64,000 nucleotides of DNA from Candidatus Thorarchaeota archaeon (GCA_004524445.1 SDNP01000002.1:62001-126000), one strand, 5' to 3'. Numbered from the stretch's first letter, positions 33,748 to 42,069 are shown. The notes: generated by a model from the letters alone, not told the origin. Made by a program: numbers and translations.

Positions 33748-34213
33748 AGTCTCCGTGCAAGCTTCTTCCGTATTATTCCAGGAATCAATGATTGCGAAGT
33801 AAAAAAATTGGCACGAATGTGTCGTGTTTTATGACTGAACTCGTAAGCGACGAGTAGTTCCGCACAGTCCTACCTACACTGTATCTACTTGGAGGTATAT
33901 TTGTATGAGGAGATAGAGATAGCAATGCAAGTTGAGATCTGTGACTTATGAAACAAACCTCGAAACCAGCATTCAATCATTACTCCACAACACACTCACT
34001 CTATATAGGAATACATTGATACATAGTTCTAATCATAGAACAAGCATTTTTGGCACTATTATTCGTATTTTTAATAGTAATAAATTATTTACAGAAAAAT
34101 TTGCACGAATCATATTATTATTTGTAATACAAATAATACGTCACCCCCTCATTTTGAAAAGTAATCTTGTTTTAATACAAAATGAACACATGAACAGTGG
34201 TAGTGAATAGAGA
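33748..34213. other. AT-rich gap with a hairpin and a GTAATAC-family site
   Basis: 466 bp without a supported gene. It contains a strong hairpin at 33837-33860 (GAACTCGT, loop AAGCG, ACGAGT-A-GTTC with one bulged A) that could belong to a small RNA or terminator. An A/T-rich stretch (34040-34130) and the motif site 34124-34139 lie within the inverted repeat ATTATTTG-TAATA-CAAATAAT. No tRNA or recognisable RNA family seen. Confidence 0.45.
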
Positions 34214-35428
34214 TTGGATTACAGTAAGGCACGAAAACGATTACGGGAACAAGTGAGGAAGAAAATCCAGCAGCTATCGGAAATCGAGCTCAGTAAAGCA
34301 ATAACTAATGCCATTGGCGAGAGGCGGATTAGGGATTTAATTGATTATCTTATTGGTATTGAATTAGAGGAGGGTTGGAACCAATCTCTAGACTATTTGG
34401 GGGATTCACTAAATCGAGAGTATGAAATCCCTCCACTGACCGGAAGGAAGACAAGAAGAATGGAACCCCTCAAATTTCGGGAAGTCCTTTTTTCTATCTT
34501 CGATTGCCAAGGGCTAGAAGCAATCAATATAGACACCATGACCATAATCTCAAAACTCCATAATGCACAATCAATCACAAATGCAGAGATATTCTTTAAA
34601 GAAATAGTTAATGAAAAACTTCAGTGTCATTTGAAGGATTCCAACCTTCTCTTCATTAATATCGATGGTGTGAAATCTTACCTTGACACCAACCTGATAA
34701 ATCAGATCCATGAAAAGATGGAGGAAAACCTGTTGTCAGTTTCACTGAAGAGCAATTCCGAGTCGGTTGACATATCACCATTATGGTACACAGAGTATGG
34801 TCGGACAGCTCTGTGCAGACTTGGGATACAGGGAAGCCATATCGACAAACAAACACTCGACATGGTATTATCCGTATTACCAGTATCACAAACTGTTCGG
34901 GGCAATATTACTAATAATATGCATGCAAGACGCCTGAATCCTCCCCTGAATGATGAATATCAATCTCTGCTTAGAGCAATGATTGAGCAAGATATTATGA
35001 CTCTTGCAAAACTTGGTAGTCGAAATGCGATTCCTCTCATGAACTACTTGCTTGAAGAATCTGTTGACACTTTTAATTCAGAATACACCTCCCAAAAATA
35101 TTCCAAAATAGCAGAGCAGTTATCCAATCATTTGTTTATCCGGTCAATCGATTCTATCCTGTCGTTTGAAAAGATGACAAGGGCCGATGATCATCGCATC
35201 TCAAGTCTAGCAATTATTGCTCTAGGCAACTACTACCACGAATCCGCAGTTATCATCTTGGCAGAAATACTGTGCAGAACAAAAAACAGTGATCTTGTAA
35301 ACTACGCATCACAATCACTTAGACGGATCAAGAGCAAATTTCCTGAAACCAAACCTATACTCAAGAAATTGATGGATACTATGCACAATAATTGCAAGCC
35401 GCTCAGACAATTTTTGGAGAGTTACTAA
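34214..35428 (+). CDS. Hypothetical protein with HEAT-like C-terminal repeats, 404 aa
   Basis: Not recognised. The N-terminal about 100 residues are basic and helical (KARKRLREQVRKKIQQLSEIELSKAI). The C-terminal part (about 250-395) is alpha-helical with repeats resembling HEAT/PBS-lyase units: LAKLGSRNAIPLMNYLLEE, ISSLAIIALGNYYHESAVIILAEILC, LVNYASQSLRRIKSKFPETKPILKKLM. HEAT proteins are typically scaffolds. TTG start, no ATG upstream. Three successive 9-bp units related to the GTATTAC motif occur inside the gene (34865-34890). Adjacent acdA may be co-directional but has its own site upstream. Confidence 0.55.
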   Translation: MDYSKARKRLREQVRKKIQQLSEIELSKAITNAIGERRIRDLIDYLIGIELEEGWNQSLDYLGDSLNREYEIPPLTGRKTRRMEPLKFREVLFSIFDCQGLEAINIDTMTIISKLHNAQSITNAEIFFKEIVNEKLQCHLKDSNLLFINIDGVKSYLDTNLINQIHEKMEENLLSVSLKSNSESVDISPLWYTEYGRTALCRLGIQGSHIDKQTLDMVLSVLPVSQTVRGNITNNMHARRLNPPLNDEYQSLLRAMIEQDIMTLAKLGSRNAIPLMNYLLEESVDTFNSEYTSQKYSKIAEQLSNHLFIRSIDSILSFEKMTRADDHRISSLAIIALGNYYHESAVIILAEILCRTKNSDLVNYASQSLRRIKSKFPETKPILKKLMDTMHNNCKPLRQFLESY

Positions 35429-35449
35429 CCAACTCAACACAGAAATCAT

Positions 35450-35465
35450 GTATTATATGTAATAC
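35450..35465. repeat. GTAATAC-family site upstream of acdA
   Basis: GTATTATATGTAATAC, 50 bp before the acdA start. It is an inverted GTATTA/TAATAC pair like the site at 30074. Confidence 0.55.
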
Positions 35466-35515
35466 AAAGCTAAATCACAACAGAATTAAAACTGTAGTGG
35501 TAGTGAACCAGTCCC

Positions 35516-36904
35516 ATGAGCGGTACATTAGATTCCAATGCAATGCAGATTGGCAAATTTTTCAATCCAAATAGTGTTGCCTTGGTCGGAGCTTCGGCTG
35601 ATTATAGAAAACTGGGAAATTCAATTCTCATGAACTTACTTGCGTCAGAGGTAGAAGTATATCCTGTCACTCGAAGTAGAACCCAGGTTCTGGGAGTAAA
35701 GGCATATCCCAGTCTCATAGATTTGCCGAAGAGAGTTGATCTCGTTATCATTGCAGTTGCCGCCAAATATTGTCCCAATCTGATGCAAGATGTAAGGCAG
35801 GCAGGTGCTCACCATGCTGTGATAATCTCTGGAGGTTTCAGTGAAACTGGTGATGAAGGAGCTAAACTGGAAGAGCTTCTTGTGGAAGAAGCCAAGAAGA
35901 ATGAAGTACGGATTATTGGTCCAAATTGCGTTGGGGTTTCCAACAGTCGTTTATTCAATGGCACATTTACGATGATGCCCGAAAGAGGTAATATCGCCTT
36001 AATTTCGCAAAGTGGTGCTCTTGGTGGAATGCTGATATACACGACACGGTCGAAACGAATAGGGATGAGTAAGTTCGCAAGTATTGGAAATGCAGCTGAT
36101 GTTGAATTTACCGAGCTACTCGATTATTTCAGTAAGGACCCAAAGACATCTGTTATCGCTGTCTATATTGAGGGTGTCGAACATGGCCGTGCACTTTACG
36201 AGTCATTAAGAACTGCATCGCGGAAAAAACCCGTAGTGGTTCTTAAGGGTGGAAAAAGCAAAGCGGGAAGCAAAGCAACGCTGAGCCACACAGGGTCTCT
36301 TGCCGGGTCACCTCGATTGTTTGATGGGATGATTAAACAAGCAGGTTGTGTTTGTGCACCCACCTTTGACTCGTTCTTGGAAGTCTGCAAGTTATTTGAC
36401 TATCAGCCTCTGCCACAAGGTCGTAATATTGGTATTATCAGTAATACAGGGGGTGCCGCAGTCTTAGCAACTGACGCTGCATCCGCATTGGGGCTCAAGA
36501 TACCTACACTTGAAGAATCCACAATGAAAGAAATGAGACAAGCAATGTCACCAATGGCATCCGTTGAAAATCCTGTTGATGTTGTGGCAAGCGGGGGTAG
36601 AAGAGAATACAAACTGGCAACAAAGTTAATGCTGGAAGATAACCATGTTGACATGCTATTGGTAATCTGTGGAGTCCCAACTTTTGCGGGAATGACTCAG
36701 ACAGAGCATGCTGCTGGTACGTTGGAGGGAATTAGGACTGCAAATAACAACAAACCCGTTGTTGGTGTTTGGCTTTCAGGAGATGTGGGTAAACCTGGAA
36801 AGGATCTACTTGAGATGAATCGAATTCCTTGTTATGACGATCCTTCACTGGCGGCGTTATGCATGGAACGAGTTGCTTCATATTCACTTCATGAACAGAG
36901 GTAG
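35516..36904 (+). CDS. acdA: Acyl/acetyl-CoA synthetase (ADP-forming) alpha subunit
   Basis: Converts acyl-CoA (acetyl-CoA or aryl/branched acyl-CoA from Ior/Kor reactions) plus ADP and phosphate to free acid, CoA and ATP. CoA-binding domain first (NPNSVALVGASADYRKLGNSI), then two succinyl-CoA-ligase-like domains. The phosphorylated histidine is His258 in SHTGSLAG, after GGKSKAGSKATLSHTG. 462 aa, normal for a separate alpha subunit. No beta (ATP-grasp) subunit gene is adjacent, so it must be elsewhere. Together with IorAB it forms the energy-yielding end of peptide fermentation. Confidence 0.9.
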   Translation: MSGTLDSNAMQIGKFFNPNSVALVGASADYRKLGNSILMNLLASEVEVYPVTRSRTQVLGVKAYPSLIDLPKRVDLVIIAVAAKYCPNLMQDVRQAGAHHAVIISGGFSETGDEGAKLEELLVEEAKKNEVRIIGPNCVGVSNSRLFNGTFTMMPERGNIALISQSGALGGMLIYTTRSKRIGMSKFASIGNAADVEFTELLDYFSKDPKTSVIAVYIEGVEHGRALYESLRTASRKKPVVVLKGGKSKAGSKATLSHTGSLAGSPRLFDGMIKQAGCVCAPTFDSFLEVCKLFDYQPLPQGRNIGIISNTGGAAVLATDAASALGLKIPTLEESTMKEMRQAMSPMASVENPVDVVASGGRREYKLATKLMLEDNHVDMLLVICGVPTFAGMTQTEHAAGTLEGIRTANNNKPVVGVWLSGDVGKPGKDLLEMNRIPCYDDPSLAALCMERVASYSLHEQR

Positions 36905-36914
36905 ATATGTTTCT

Positions 36915-36930
36915 GTAATACAATTATTAC
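36915..36930. repeat. GTAATAC-family site between convergent genes acdA and RHH
   Basis: GTAATACAATTATTAC fills most of the 27-bp gap between two converging stop codons. Its exact reverse complement is found inside taw2 at 39943-39958. Confidence 0.6.
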
Positions 36931-36931
36931 C

Positions 36932-37222
36932 TTAGCTTTCAAGATGAACTCCAGCGATATTTGGAAATTCTTCCTGAACTGCATCTCTCAGCTTGCGTTC
37001 TACCCACATGCTCAGATTAATTGCCCGTTCTGTTCTTACAGCCTGGAGGCAGGACCTCAGGTCTGTACTAACGCTAAAAGACATGATTGGACTATTCCTT
37101 TCTTTATTTGGAACGGCTACACTTTCTTGTTGCTTAGCTTCTGCAGTGGTTTCAATTTCTTCCTCTGTTGTATCCTTGTCGCGTTTCTCCTCTTCTTTCC
37201 TATATTTTCCTAAGAGACTCAA
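36932..37222 (-). CDS. Ribbon-helix-helix DNA-binding protein paired with an AAA+ ATPase
   Basis: 96 aa. The first about 45 residues are charged and low-complexity (Glu/Lys/Thr), probably disordered. The C-terminal about 45 residues (IMSFSVSTDLRSCLQAVRTERAINLSMWVERKLRDAV) show the ribbon-helix-helix pattern of a beta strand (SFSVSTDL) then two helices, as in MetJ/Arc/CopG-type dimers. The TTG start immediately follows the stop of the ATPase gene (no gap), so translation is coupled. ATPase plus small RHH protein is the composition of several DNA segregation systems. Function inferred. Confidence 0.65.
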   Translation of the reverse strand: MSLLGKYRKEEEKRDKDTTEEEIETTAEAKQQESVAVPNKERNSPIMSFSVSTDLRSCLQAVRTERAINLSMWVERKLRDAVQEEFPNIAGVHLES

Positions 37223-38197
37223 CTATCTTACCTCCTTCAATATACTTGCATACGCCTCTGAAACCAATCTGGCAATTTCCACATTTATTTCAGGGCTACC
37301 ACTCTCCCGAAGGTTTTCAGCTGCAACCTGCTGGCACCCTCGAGCCAGCATACGAATATCCCGTGGATTTCCTCCTGCAGCATCATTGATCACCTCAATT
37401 GCTTCTTCATGGAATGGATAAACATCAAAATCTGTAGGATCAAAGCTATCGATTTCCCCTTTAGCATACGCTATTCTTCTGCCAATGAATTCTTTCGCTT
37501 TGCCGTCTTCGAGCTTCGGAATGTCCAACGGTTCTGTCCTATCAGCTATTTGAGGGAGAAAATTAAGCATTGCATTCCAATACTCTGCAGTTCCACTCAT
37601 CACGAGTGTAACTATTGGTTCATCCAAGGTTCTGGGATACTCATCTTTCATTTCTTCCGTAGGAAGATCGGCAAGGTATCTGAGTTTGTGAAAGGCAGCC
37701 TCTTGATTATCTGCAACATCCTCGATGAAAAGAGCAGTTCTACTCTGTTCCTCTATGTAGCGACGTACACACTCCTTTGCAACCGCCTCTATAATTTGAG
37801 AAGACTCCCAAGAGCGTCTATACTTGATTCTCAACGAGTCGGCAATGGCAGCAGCCATTTGTTTCTCATATAGACCAGTCATTCCAACGTACCCTGTGAC
37901 AAATTTATTTCCCCTTCTATCGGCCAATGTGGGAAGGTCTCTCAATGCCAATAACATTAGAGTACTCTTTCCCGAACCTACAGGGCCTCTAAGGAAAATA
38001 TGACGTTCATTGGTTATTATTAGATCCACAATACTATCAAGAAAATCAGGGTGCTCCACATAGAGCCTCGAGTCCGGCATTTTGAATCCTCGAAATGGTG
38101 AGAATCTTGCGCCTATCTTCTCCTCCCACGCTCGAAGTGTTTCTTTTCGAGTATTGAAATGACGAATCAATGCGGATTCGTGAACTGCAATTGTCAT
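37223..38197 (-). CDS. AAA+ ATPase (Orc1/TniB-like), putative partner of the RHH protein
   Basis: 324 aa. Walker A GPVGSGKS at residues 71-78, Walker B ALFIED at 155-160, a sensor-1 type LVMSGTAEYW around 210, and a sensor-2/lid segment GGNPRDIRMLARGCQQVA near 275-290. The layout resembles Orc1/Cdc6, TniB/MuB and ExeA ATPases. No C-terminal winged helix is apparent, so it is not a normal Orc1. It is not a ParA/SegA because the deviant Walker A is absent. Three 9-bp motif units lie just upstream (38213-38239), suggesting that it or its RHH partner binds them. Confidence 0.7.
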   Translation of the reverse strand: MTIAVHESALIRHFNTRKETLRAWEEKIGARFSPFRGFKMPDSRLYVEHPDFLDSIVDLIITNERHIFLRGPVGSGKSTLMLLALRDLPTLADRRGNKFVTGYVGMTGLYEKQMAAAIADSLRIKYRRSWESSQIIEAVAKECVRRYIEEQSRTALFIEDVADNQEAAFHKLRYLADLPTEEMKDEYPRTLDEPIVTLVMSGTAEYWNAMLNFLPQIADRTEPLDIPKLEDGKAKEFIGRRIAYAKGEIDSFDPTDFDVYPFHEEAIEVINDAAGGNPRDIRMLARGCQQVAAENLRESGSPEINVEIARLVSEAYASILKEVR

Positions 38198-38212
38198 TGT
38201 TTCAATTCCTTT

Positions 38213-38239
38213 GTATCACAAGTAGTGTTTGTATTACAA
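38213..38239. repeat. Triple 9-bp motif upstream of the AAA+/RHH operon
   Basis: GTATCACAA, GTAGTGTTT and GTATTACAA in direct succession, 16 bp upstream of the ATPase start. An autoregulatory operator or partition-like site is plausible. Confidence 0.55.
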
Positions 38240-38390
38240 TATTTCGATGGCTTTTCCTACATAAATATTGCGAGAGAAGTCAGCTTCTGTATCATGGTCG
38301 TTTCCATACGGAACCTTTTTGAGCAACTACAAACTGCCAGAGAGCTAGCAGAGATAGAAACCTGTTTCTAACCTCTGGGAGGAATAAGAA

Positions 38391-38669
38391 GTGAATCTAG
38401 ATAGAATTCGACGAGTCCTTAATTCAATGATGATTTTTACTTTCCTAATTTTTGGAGCGCTCGTTGGGATAATATTCCTCTTAGATACTCCTCTCACTAA
38501 ATCCGTTGCCGCTCTCCCGTTCGCCTTTCTGTTTATATCTGCAATGACTCTCATCACAACCGGTCAGATTAAAGAGAAACCAAAGGCCGCAATGAAATAT
38601 GTACAAGAGTGGCTTGCCATATGCATATTTGTCGTACTAATTGCAGCCGCAGTTTATCTCGTTTCCTAA
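38391..38669 (+). CDS. Small membrane protein with three transmembrane helices
   Basis: 92 aa. A basic amphipathic N-terminus (MNLDRIRRVLNS) is followed by hydrophobic helices at about 13-31, 37-56 and 74-91, with a Lys-rich loop (QIKEKPKAAMKY) between the second and third. No recognised motif. GGGAGGAA precedes the GTG start. It stands alone between the AAA+/RHH operon (divergent) and the broken atpD gene. Confidence 0.5.
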   Translation: MNLDRIRRVLNSMMIFTFLIFGALVGIIFLLDTPLTKSVAALPFAFLFISAMTLITTGQIKEKPKAAMKYVQEWLAICIFVVLIAAAVYLVS

Positions 38670-38742
38670 TACAATAGTTTTAGCACTTCATCTACCTCAA
38701 CGATTTGCCTCAGCAACTAGTCAGTTATACAAAGAGAGAACT

Positions 38743-39380
38743 ATGAGTAAAATCCTGCCTGGAACAAAGACCACAAGGATGTAATTACTTCGAATTAAGA
38801 ACAGGAAAGAGCTTGGAGAACGAGGTCATAATCTGCTAAAAGAAAAGCGTGATGCATTGATTATGGAATTCTTCAATACCACAGCCGAAATAAAAAAGGC
38901 AAGACAGGGTGTGGAAGCTGCTCTCTTAGAAGCCTACTCTGACTTAACACAAGCCAAGATGATGATGGGCCCAGCTCGAGTAAAAGCATTCATCTATGCA
39001 AGCATGATGAAGAACAGGTTGAATATCAAAACCAGATTGCTTATGGGTGTTCGAGTACCTGTCTTGTCAGTTGAATAGGAAATACCTGAATTGCCCATGC
39101 TTTAGCTGGCTCCAGTACCAAACTTGATATTATGGCTAAAAGATTCCAAGAGGCTTTGATTGCCATATTGGGACTAGCTGAAATTGAATGGACCCTGAAG
39201 CGACTAGCACTTGAGATTGAACGAACTAAGCGACGAGTATCTGCTCTGGAAACCATTGTTTTACCTCGCTTGGAAGCAACCGCACGGTTTGTCAGGCTGG
39301 CATTAGAGGATCGGGAAAGAGAAGAATCCATTCGCCTTAAGATAATCAGAAACCGGATGCAAGAAGAGAAGTCTGCTTAG
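38743..39380 (+). pseudogene. atpD: Disrupted A/V-type ATP synthase subunit D gene
   Basis: Conceptual translation gives an N-terminus MSKILPGTKTTRM, then an in-frame TAA at 38782-38784, then LLRIKNRKELGERGHNLLKEKRDALIMEFF, which is diagnostic for subunit D. MGVRVPVLSVE is followed by TAG at 39076-39078. A frameshift around 39080-39098 leads into ALAGSSTKLDIMAKRFQEAL, and the C-terminal coiled coil IERTKRRVSALETIVLPRLEATARF ends normally. Two stops plus one frameshift make a functional product unlikely. Downstream Met codons at 38863 and 39132 can start only fragments. Other ATP synthase genes are not nearby, so this is probably a decayed extra copy. Confidence 0.85.
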
Positions 39381-39769
39381 CTCTTTCTCAATTTCAATAT
39401 TGCAGCGGCTAAATCGCCTTTTGTTTCTTCAAGAGTTTGCTTTGCCGTTTGAATATCTGTTCCAGTCTGTTCAGCAACCAGTGCTGCATCTTCCATGGGT
39501 ATCTCAACTTTCTTCTCTTCAATCGGAGCTGCCTTGCCACCCTTTGTAATATCTCTCTCAGTTTTGGATCCGCTGATTTGATAGGACTCATTGCCAGCTT
39601 GTTTCACAAGCGCTACTTGTGGGTCTTCTATCACCCATTCCTTGTCAGCAAATCGAATGATCACTTCATTTACTCCATCAATGTCTTTTTGTTCTATGCC
39701 CATCTTCTTCATCATTCTAGCAAGTTGCTTAGGTGACAGTCCTCTGAAACCCATTGTTTTTTTCCTCAT
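39377..39769 (-). CDS. nac: Nascent polypeptide-associated complex protein
   Basis: Archaeal homodimeric NAC that binds ribosomes and shields emerging chains. The start at 39769 (MRKKTMGFRGLSPKQLARMMKKMGIE) is chosen because the 71 preceding residues in the frame are antisense to taw2 and unlike the family. NAC domain DGVNEVIIRFADKEWVIEDPQVALVKQAGNESYQI, charged linker, and a C-terminal UBA domain (MEDAALVAEQTGTDIQTAKQTLEETKGDLAAAILKL). 130 aa, normal. It is convergent with the atpD remnant (4-bp overlap) and lies 61 bp downstream of taw2. Confidence 0.93.
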   Translation of the reverse strand: MRKKTMGFRGLSPKQLARMMKKMGIEQKDIDGVNEVIIRFADKEWVIEDPQVALVKQAGNESYQISGSKTERDITKGGKAAPIEEKKVEIPMEDAALVAEQTGTDIQTAKQTLEETKGDLAAAILKLRKS

Positions 39770-39830
39770 GATATATTCGTGTTTACATACTACACTAGGT
39801 TCAATTCTATCAAACGATAAAACAATTACG

Positions 39831-40676
39831 TTATCTGTTAGAATCAAGGTTGATATCAAAGACCATATGACTAACGCCCGGTGAATACTTCTTAATCGGT
39901 CTGGAAGAAATTTTGGCCATGAATCCATATTCTGAAGATTCAGTAATAATTGTATTACGGATTTTCCTCTCATCATTTCCATGTACTAAGCTGTGCATAT
40001 GGATAATCCCGCCCCGGAATCGTAATCCATTCAACGCATGTGGCAAATAATCAACTGTATCATGTAGATATCCCATCACAATTCTATCCGCATCCCTAAA
40101 TGTCACATCTCTGCAGTCTCCTAATACTGCCGTCATATTCTCATGAACCTCATTCATTCTGATGTTCTGACATAGGAAATCGTATGCCAAGTCATTAATA
40201 TCAATGGCCAAGACATTTGCCCCTGAATGAAAAGCTATTGGCAATGAAAACTGGCCGACACAAGCAAACATGTCAACAACATGCTCATCTGAACTAACCT
40301 GCTGAGAGAGAAAAATTCTCTCATTCACATTGCCTCGAGAAAATGTAATTCGCATCGGATTGAGTTTGAATTCTATCCCGTTCTCGGTATGAGTTGTTGT
40401 TGTGTTCTTACTACCAGCCACTAGTTTGTAGTTCGGAATTCGTTTTTGACCACGTGTTGGCCCCATTCTTACTCCAACGGATTTGGATCTAGACTCAAAT
40501 TCTAATGTGAGCTCTCCAATAACATCTGCCAAAGGTAGTAGATCGGGGTGAATACTCAATAGCACCACGTGACCGATTAATTGATACCCCTTGGGAAGCT
40601 TAGCAGGGTCCTCTATAGAATTGCCAATCGCATTCACTAAGAAATCATAATATTTCATGCTCTCAACTTCAATCAA
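39831..40676 (-). CDS. taw2: tRNA wybutosine-pathway aminocarboxypropyltransferase Taw2 (Trm5-related)
   Basis: Adds the 3-amino-3-carboxypropyl group of SAM to 4-demethylwyosine-37 of tRNA-Phe. Class I SAM fold with VVDMFACVGQFSLPIA and the acidic LAIDINDLAYD. The upstream motif NPMRITFSRGNVNER and the segment MGYLHDTVDYLPHALNGLRFRGGIIHMH favour Taw2/TYW2 over the m1G methyltransferase Trm5. 281 aa, normal for Taw2. A GTAATAC-family site (39943-39958) lies within the C-terminal codons. It is 18 bp from PAN, and the order PAN, taw2, nac looks like one transcription unit. Confidence 0.8.
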   Translation of the reverse strand: MIEVESMKYYDFLVNAIGNSIEDPAKLPKGYQLIGHVVLLSIHPDLLPLADVIGELTLEFESRSKSVGVRMGPTRGQKRIPNYKLVAGSKNTTTTHTENGIEFKLNPMRITFSRGNVNERIFLSQQVSSDEHVVDMFACVGQFSLPIAFHSGANVLAIDINDLAYDFLCQNIRMNEVHENMTAVLGDCRDVTFRDADRIVMGYLHDTVDYLPHALNGLRFRGGIIHMHSLVHGNDERKIRNTIITESSEYGFMAKISSRPIKKYSPGVSHMVFDINLDSNR

Positions 40677-40694
40677 GGAAAACGATTGCTGATT

Positions 40695-41906
40695 TTAGCC
40701 GTACATATGCGATTTAATCTCGTTAGCTCTTCCTCTATTCCTGACTTTCTCTATGGCCATTCTAAAGTCAGTCTGAGTGACATATCCGCGTTCAGCTCGA
40801 ATTGCAAACATACCTGCTTCAGTGACAATTGCCTTCAAATCAGCTCCAGTAGTTCCCCGAGTCGCTGAAACAAGCTGATTATAATCGACATCAGAATCTA
40901 CAGTTAGTGGCCTAGTATGAATCTTGAAGATTTCTTTTCGACCCTTTTCATCAGGTTTTGGAAAGTCTATGATTCTGTCGAATCTCCCAGGACGGAGCAA
41001 AGCCGGATCCAAAATGTCGGGTCTATTTGTGGCACCCAAAATTGCAACTTGACCTCGACTTTCAAATCCATCTAATTCGCTCAGAAGCTGCATCAAGGTT
41101 CTCTGAACCTCTCGGTCTCCAGATGTTGCTATGTCCAGCCTTTGTGAACCTACAGCATCGAGCTCATCAATAAACACTATTGCTGGAGATTTCTCTTTGG
41201 CCAACATGAATATCTCTCGCACCAAACGAGCACCTTCTCCAATGAACTTCTGAACAAGTTCCGATCCAATGACACGAATAAATGTCGCATTTGTCTGATG
41301 CGCAACTGCTCTCGCACTCAATGTCTTGCCTGTTCCTGGCGGGCCTGTAAGTAAGACACCTCTGGGAGGCTCAATTCCAATTTGTTCAAACAACTCGGGT
41401 TTCAGCAGGGGATACTCGACAGTTTCTTGTATCTCTCTGAGCTGCTCCTCTAGGCCACCAATATCTACATATGACACTTGAGGTTTCTCTTCAATCTCCA
41501 TCGCACGAATGAGTGGATCTCTCGAAGGAGGGAGTTCTTGTGTTACTGCAAACGATCTTTGATTGAGGGCAACACGCGTTCCAGATTGTAACTTCTCACT
41601 CGATATAGAAGATGAAACATGAACAACAAAATTTGGTCCAGTTGAGCTTTTCACTATTGCTCGACCATCTTCAAGCATTTCGACAATGGTAGCCGTAATC
41701 AATGGCGATTGTCTTAGCTTCTCCAGTTCTGTCCTAAGAGTTTGAGTCTCCTTCTCAAGCCTACTACATTCGGCGTGGAGGATTTGCTTCTCTGTTTCCA
41801 GTGCTCTAAGACGTCTCTCCAAATGTCGAGCATAGCTCTGTGAATATGAAGAGTCCTCGACGCCACCATCTTCTTTTGCATCAGTACTACCTGGCAATCG
41901 ATGCAC
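40695..41906 (-). CDS. pan: Proteasome-activating nucleotidase
   Basis: Hexameric AAA+ unfoldase that feeds the 20S proteasome. N-terminal coiled coil (about residues 22-67), OB domain (about 68-130), AAA+ domain with Walker A GPPGTGKT at 188-195, Walker [12 protein letters not shown] and the arginine-finger region [15 protein letters not shown]. The C-terminus Met-Tyr-Gly fits the hydrophobic-Tyr-X motif that docks into the proteasome and opens the gate. 403 aa, complete. First gene of the run PAN, taw2, nac. Confidence 0.95.
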   Translation of the reverse strand: MHRLPGSTDAKEDGGVEDSSYSQSYARHLERRLRALETEKQILHAECSRLEKETQTLRTELEKLRQSPLITATIVEMLEDGRAIVKSSTGPNFVVHVSSSISSEKLQSGTRVALNQRSFAVTQELPPSRDPLIRAMEIEEKPQVSYVDIGGLEEQLREIQETVEYPLLKPELFEQIGIEPPRGVLLTGPPGTGKTLSARAVAHQTNATFIRVIGSELVQKFIGEGARLVREIFMLAKEKSPAIVFIDELDAVGSQRLDIATSGDREVQRTLMQLLSELDGFESRGQVAILGATNRPDILDPALLRPGRFDRIIDFPKPDEKGRKEIFKIHTRPLTVDSDVDYNQLVSATRGTTGADLKAIVTEAGMFAIRAERGYVTQTDFRMAIEKVRNRGRANEIKSHMYG

Positions 41907-42014
41907 CTCGACCTCACTTTCTATAGTATCGATTTAAGGATATCCTTAACGTTCACCATTTTTTGTATCAGGGTTTCAATTCTCTACATAATGTTATTTT
42001 CACATTCCATTTTC

Positions 42015-42030
42015 GTAATACCAGTATTAC
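42015..42030. repeat. Right-most GTAATAC-family site
   Basis: GTAATACCAGTATTAC, a palindrome (GTAATAC-CA-GTATTAC) upstream of PAN and beside tRNA-Thr. Confidence 0.55.
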
Positions 42031-42069
42031 AATACAGGGGAGAAATGTTTTACAAAAGGAATGAGATGG

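Larger units (their letters stand above)
27180..42030. repeat. Regional GTAATAC/GTATTAC motif family (9-bp period)
   Basis: A paired heptamer, GTAATAC or its complement GTATTAC, spaced 9 bp apart or as an inverted pair. Sites: 27180-27195, 29433-29449 (in iorB), 30074-30089, 31941-31957 (in hypF), 32523-32540, 33018-33034, 34124-34139, 34865-34890 (in a gene), 35450-35465, 36915-36930, 38213-38239, 39943-39958 (in taw2), 42015-42030. Copies at 27175-27195 and 34119-34139 are identical over 21 bp. Those at 31941 and 32523 are identical over 17 bp. Those at 36915 and 39943 are exact reverse complements. I found only single heptamers elsewhere in the window. Confidence 0.7.

Noticed and set aside
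36423..36447. GTAATAC-family site inside acdA
   Set aside because: Three heptamers at 9-bp spacing occur, but they encode the strongly conserved Asn-Ile-Gly-Ile-Ile-Ser-Asn-Thr-Gly motif, so coding constraint explains them adequately.
37223..38197. SegA/ParA homologue for the AAA+ ATPase
   Set aside because: The P-loop is GPVGSGKS with a normal AAA+ sensor-2 region. ParA/SegA proteins have the deviant KGG-type Walker A. It is therefore a different ATPase class even if the role is similar.
38743..39380. Recoding (pyrrolysine or read-through) of the atpD gene
   Set aside because: One of the stops is TAA and there is also a frameshift, so recoding of TAG alone cannot restore the protein. No pyl genes are seen.
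39770..39982. Longer N-terminus of NAC
   Set aside because: These 71 residues overlap taw2 on the same strand in another frame and are unlike NAC, whose family start is at 39769.
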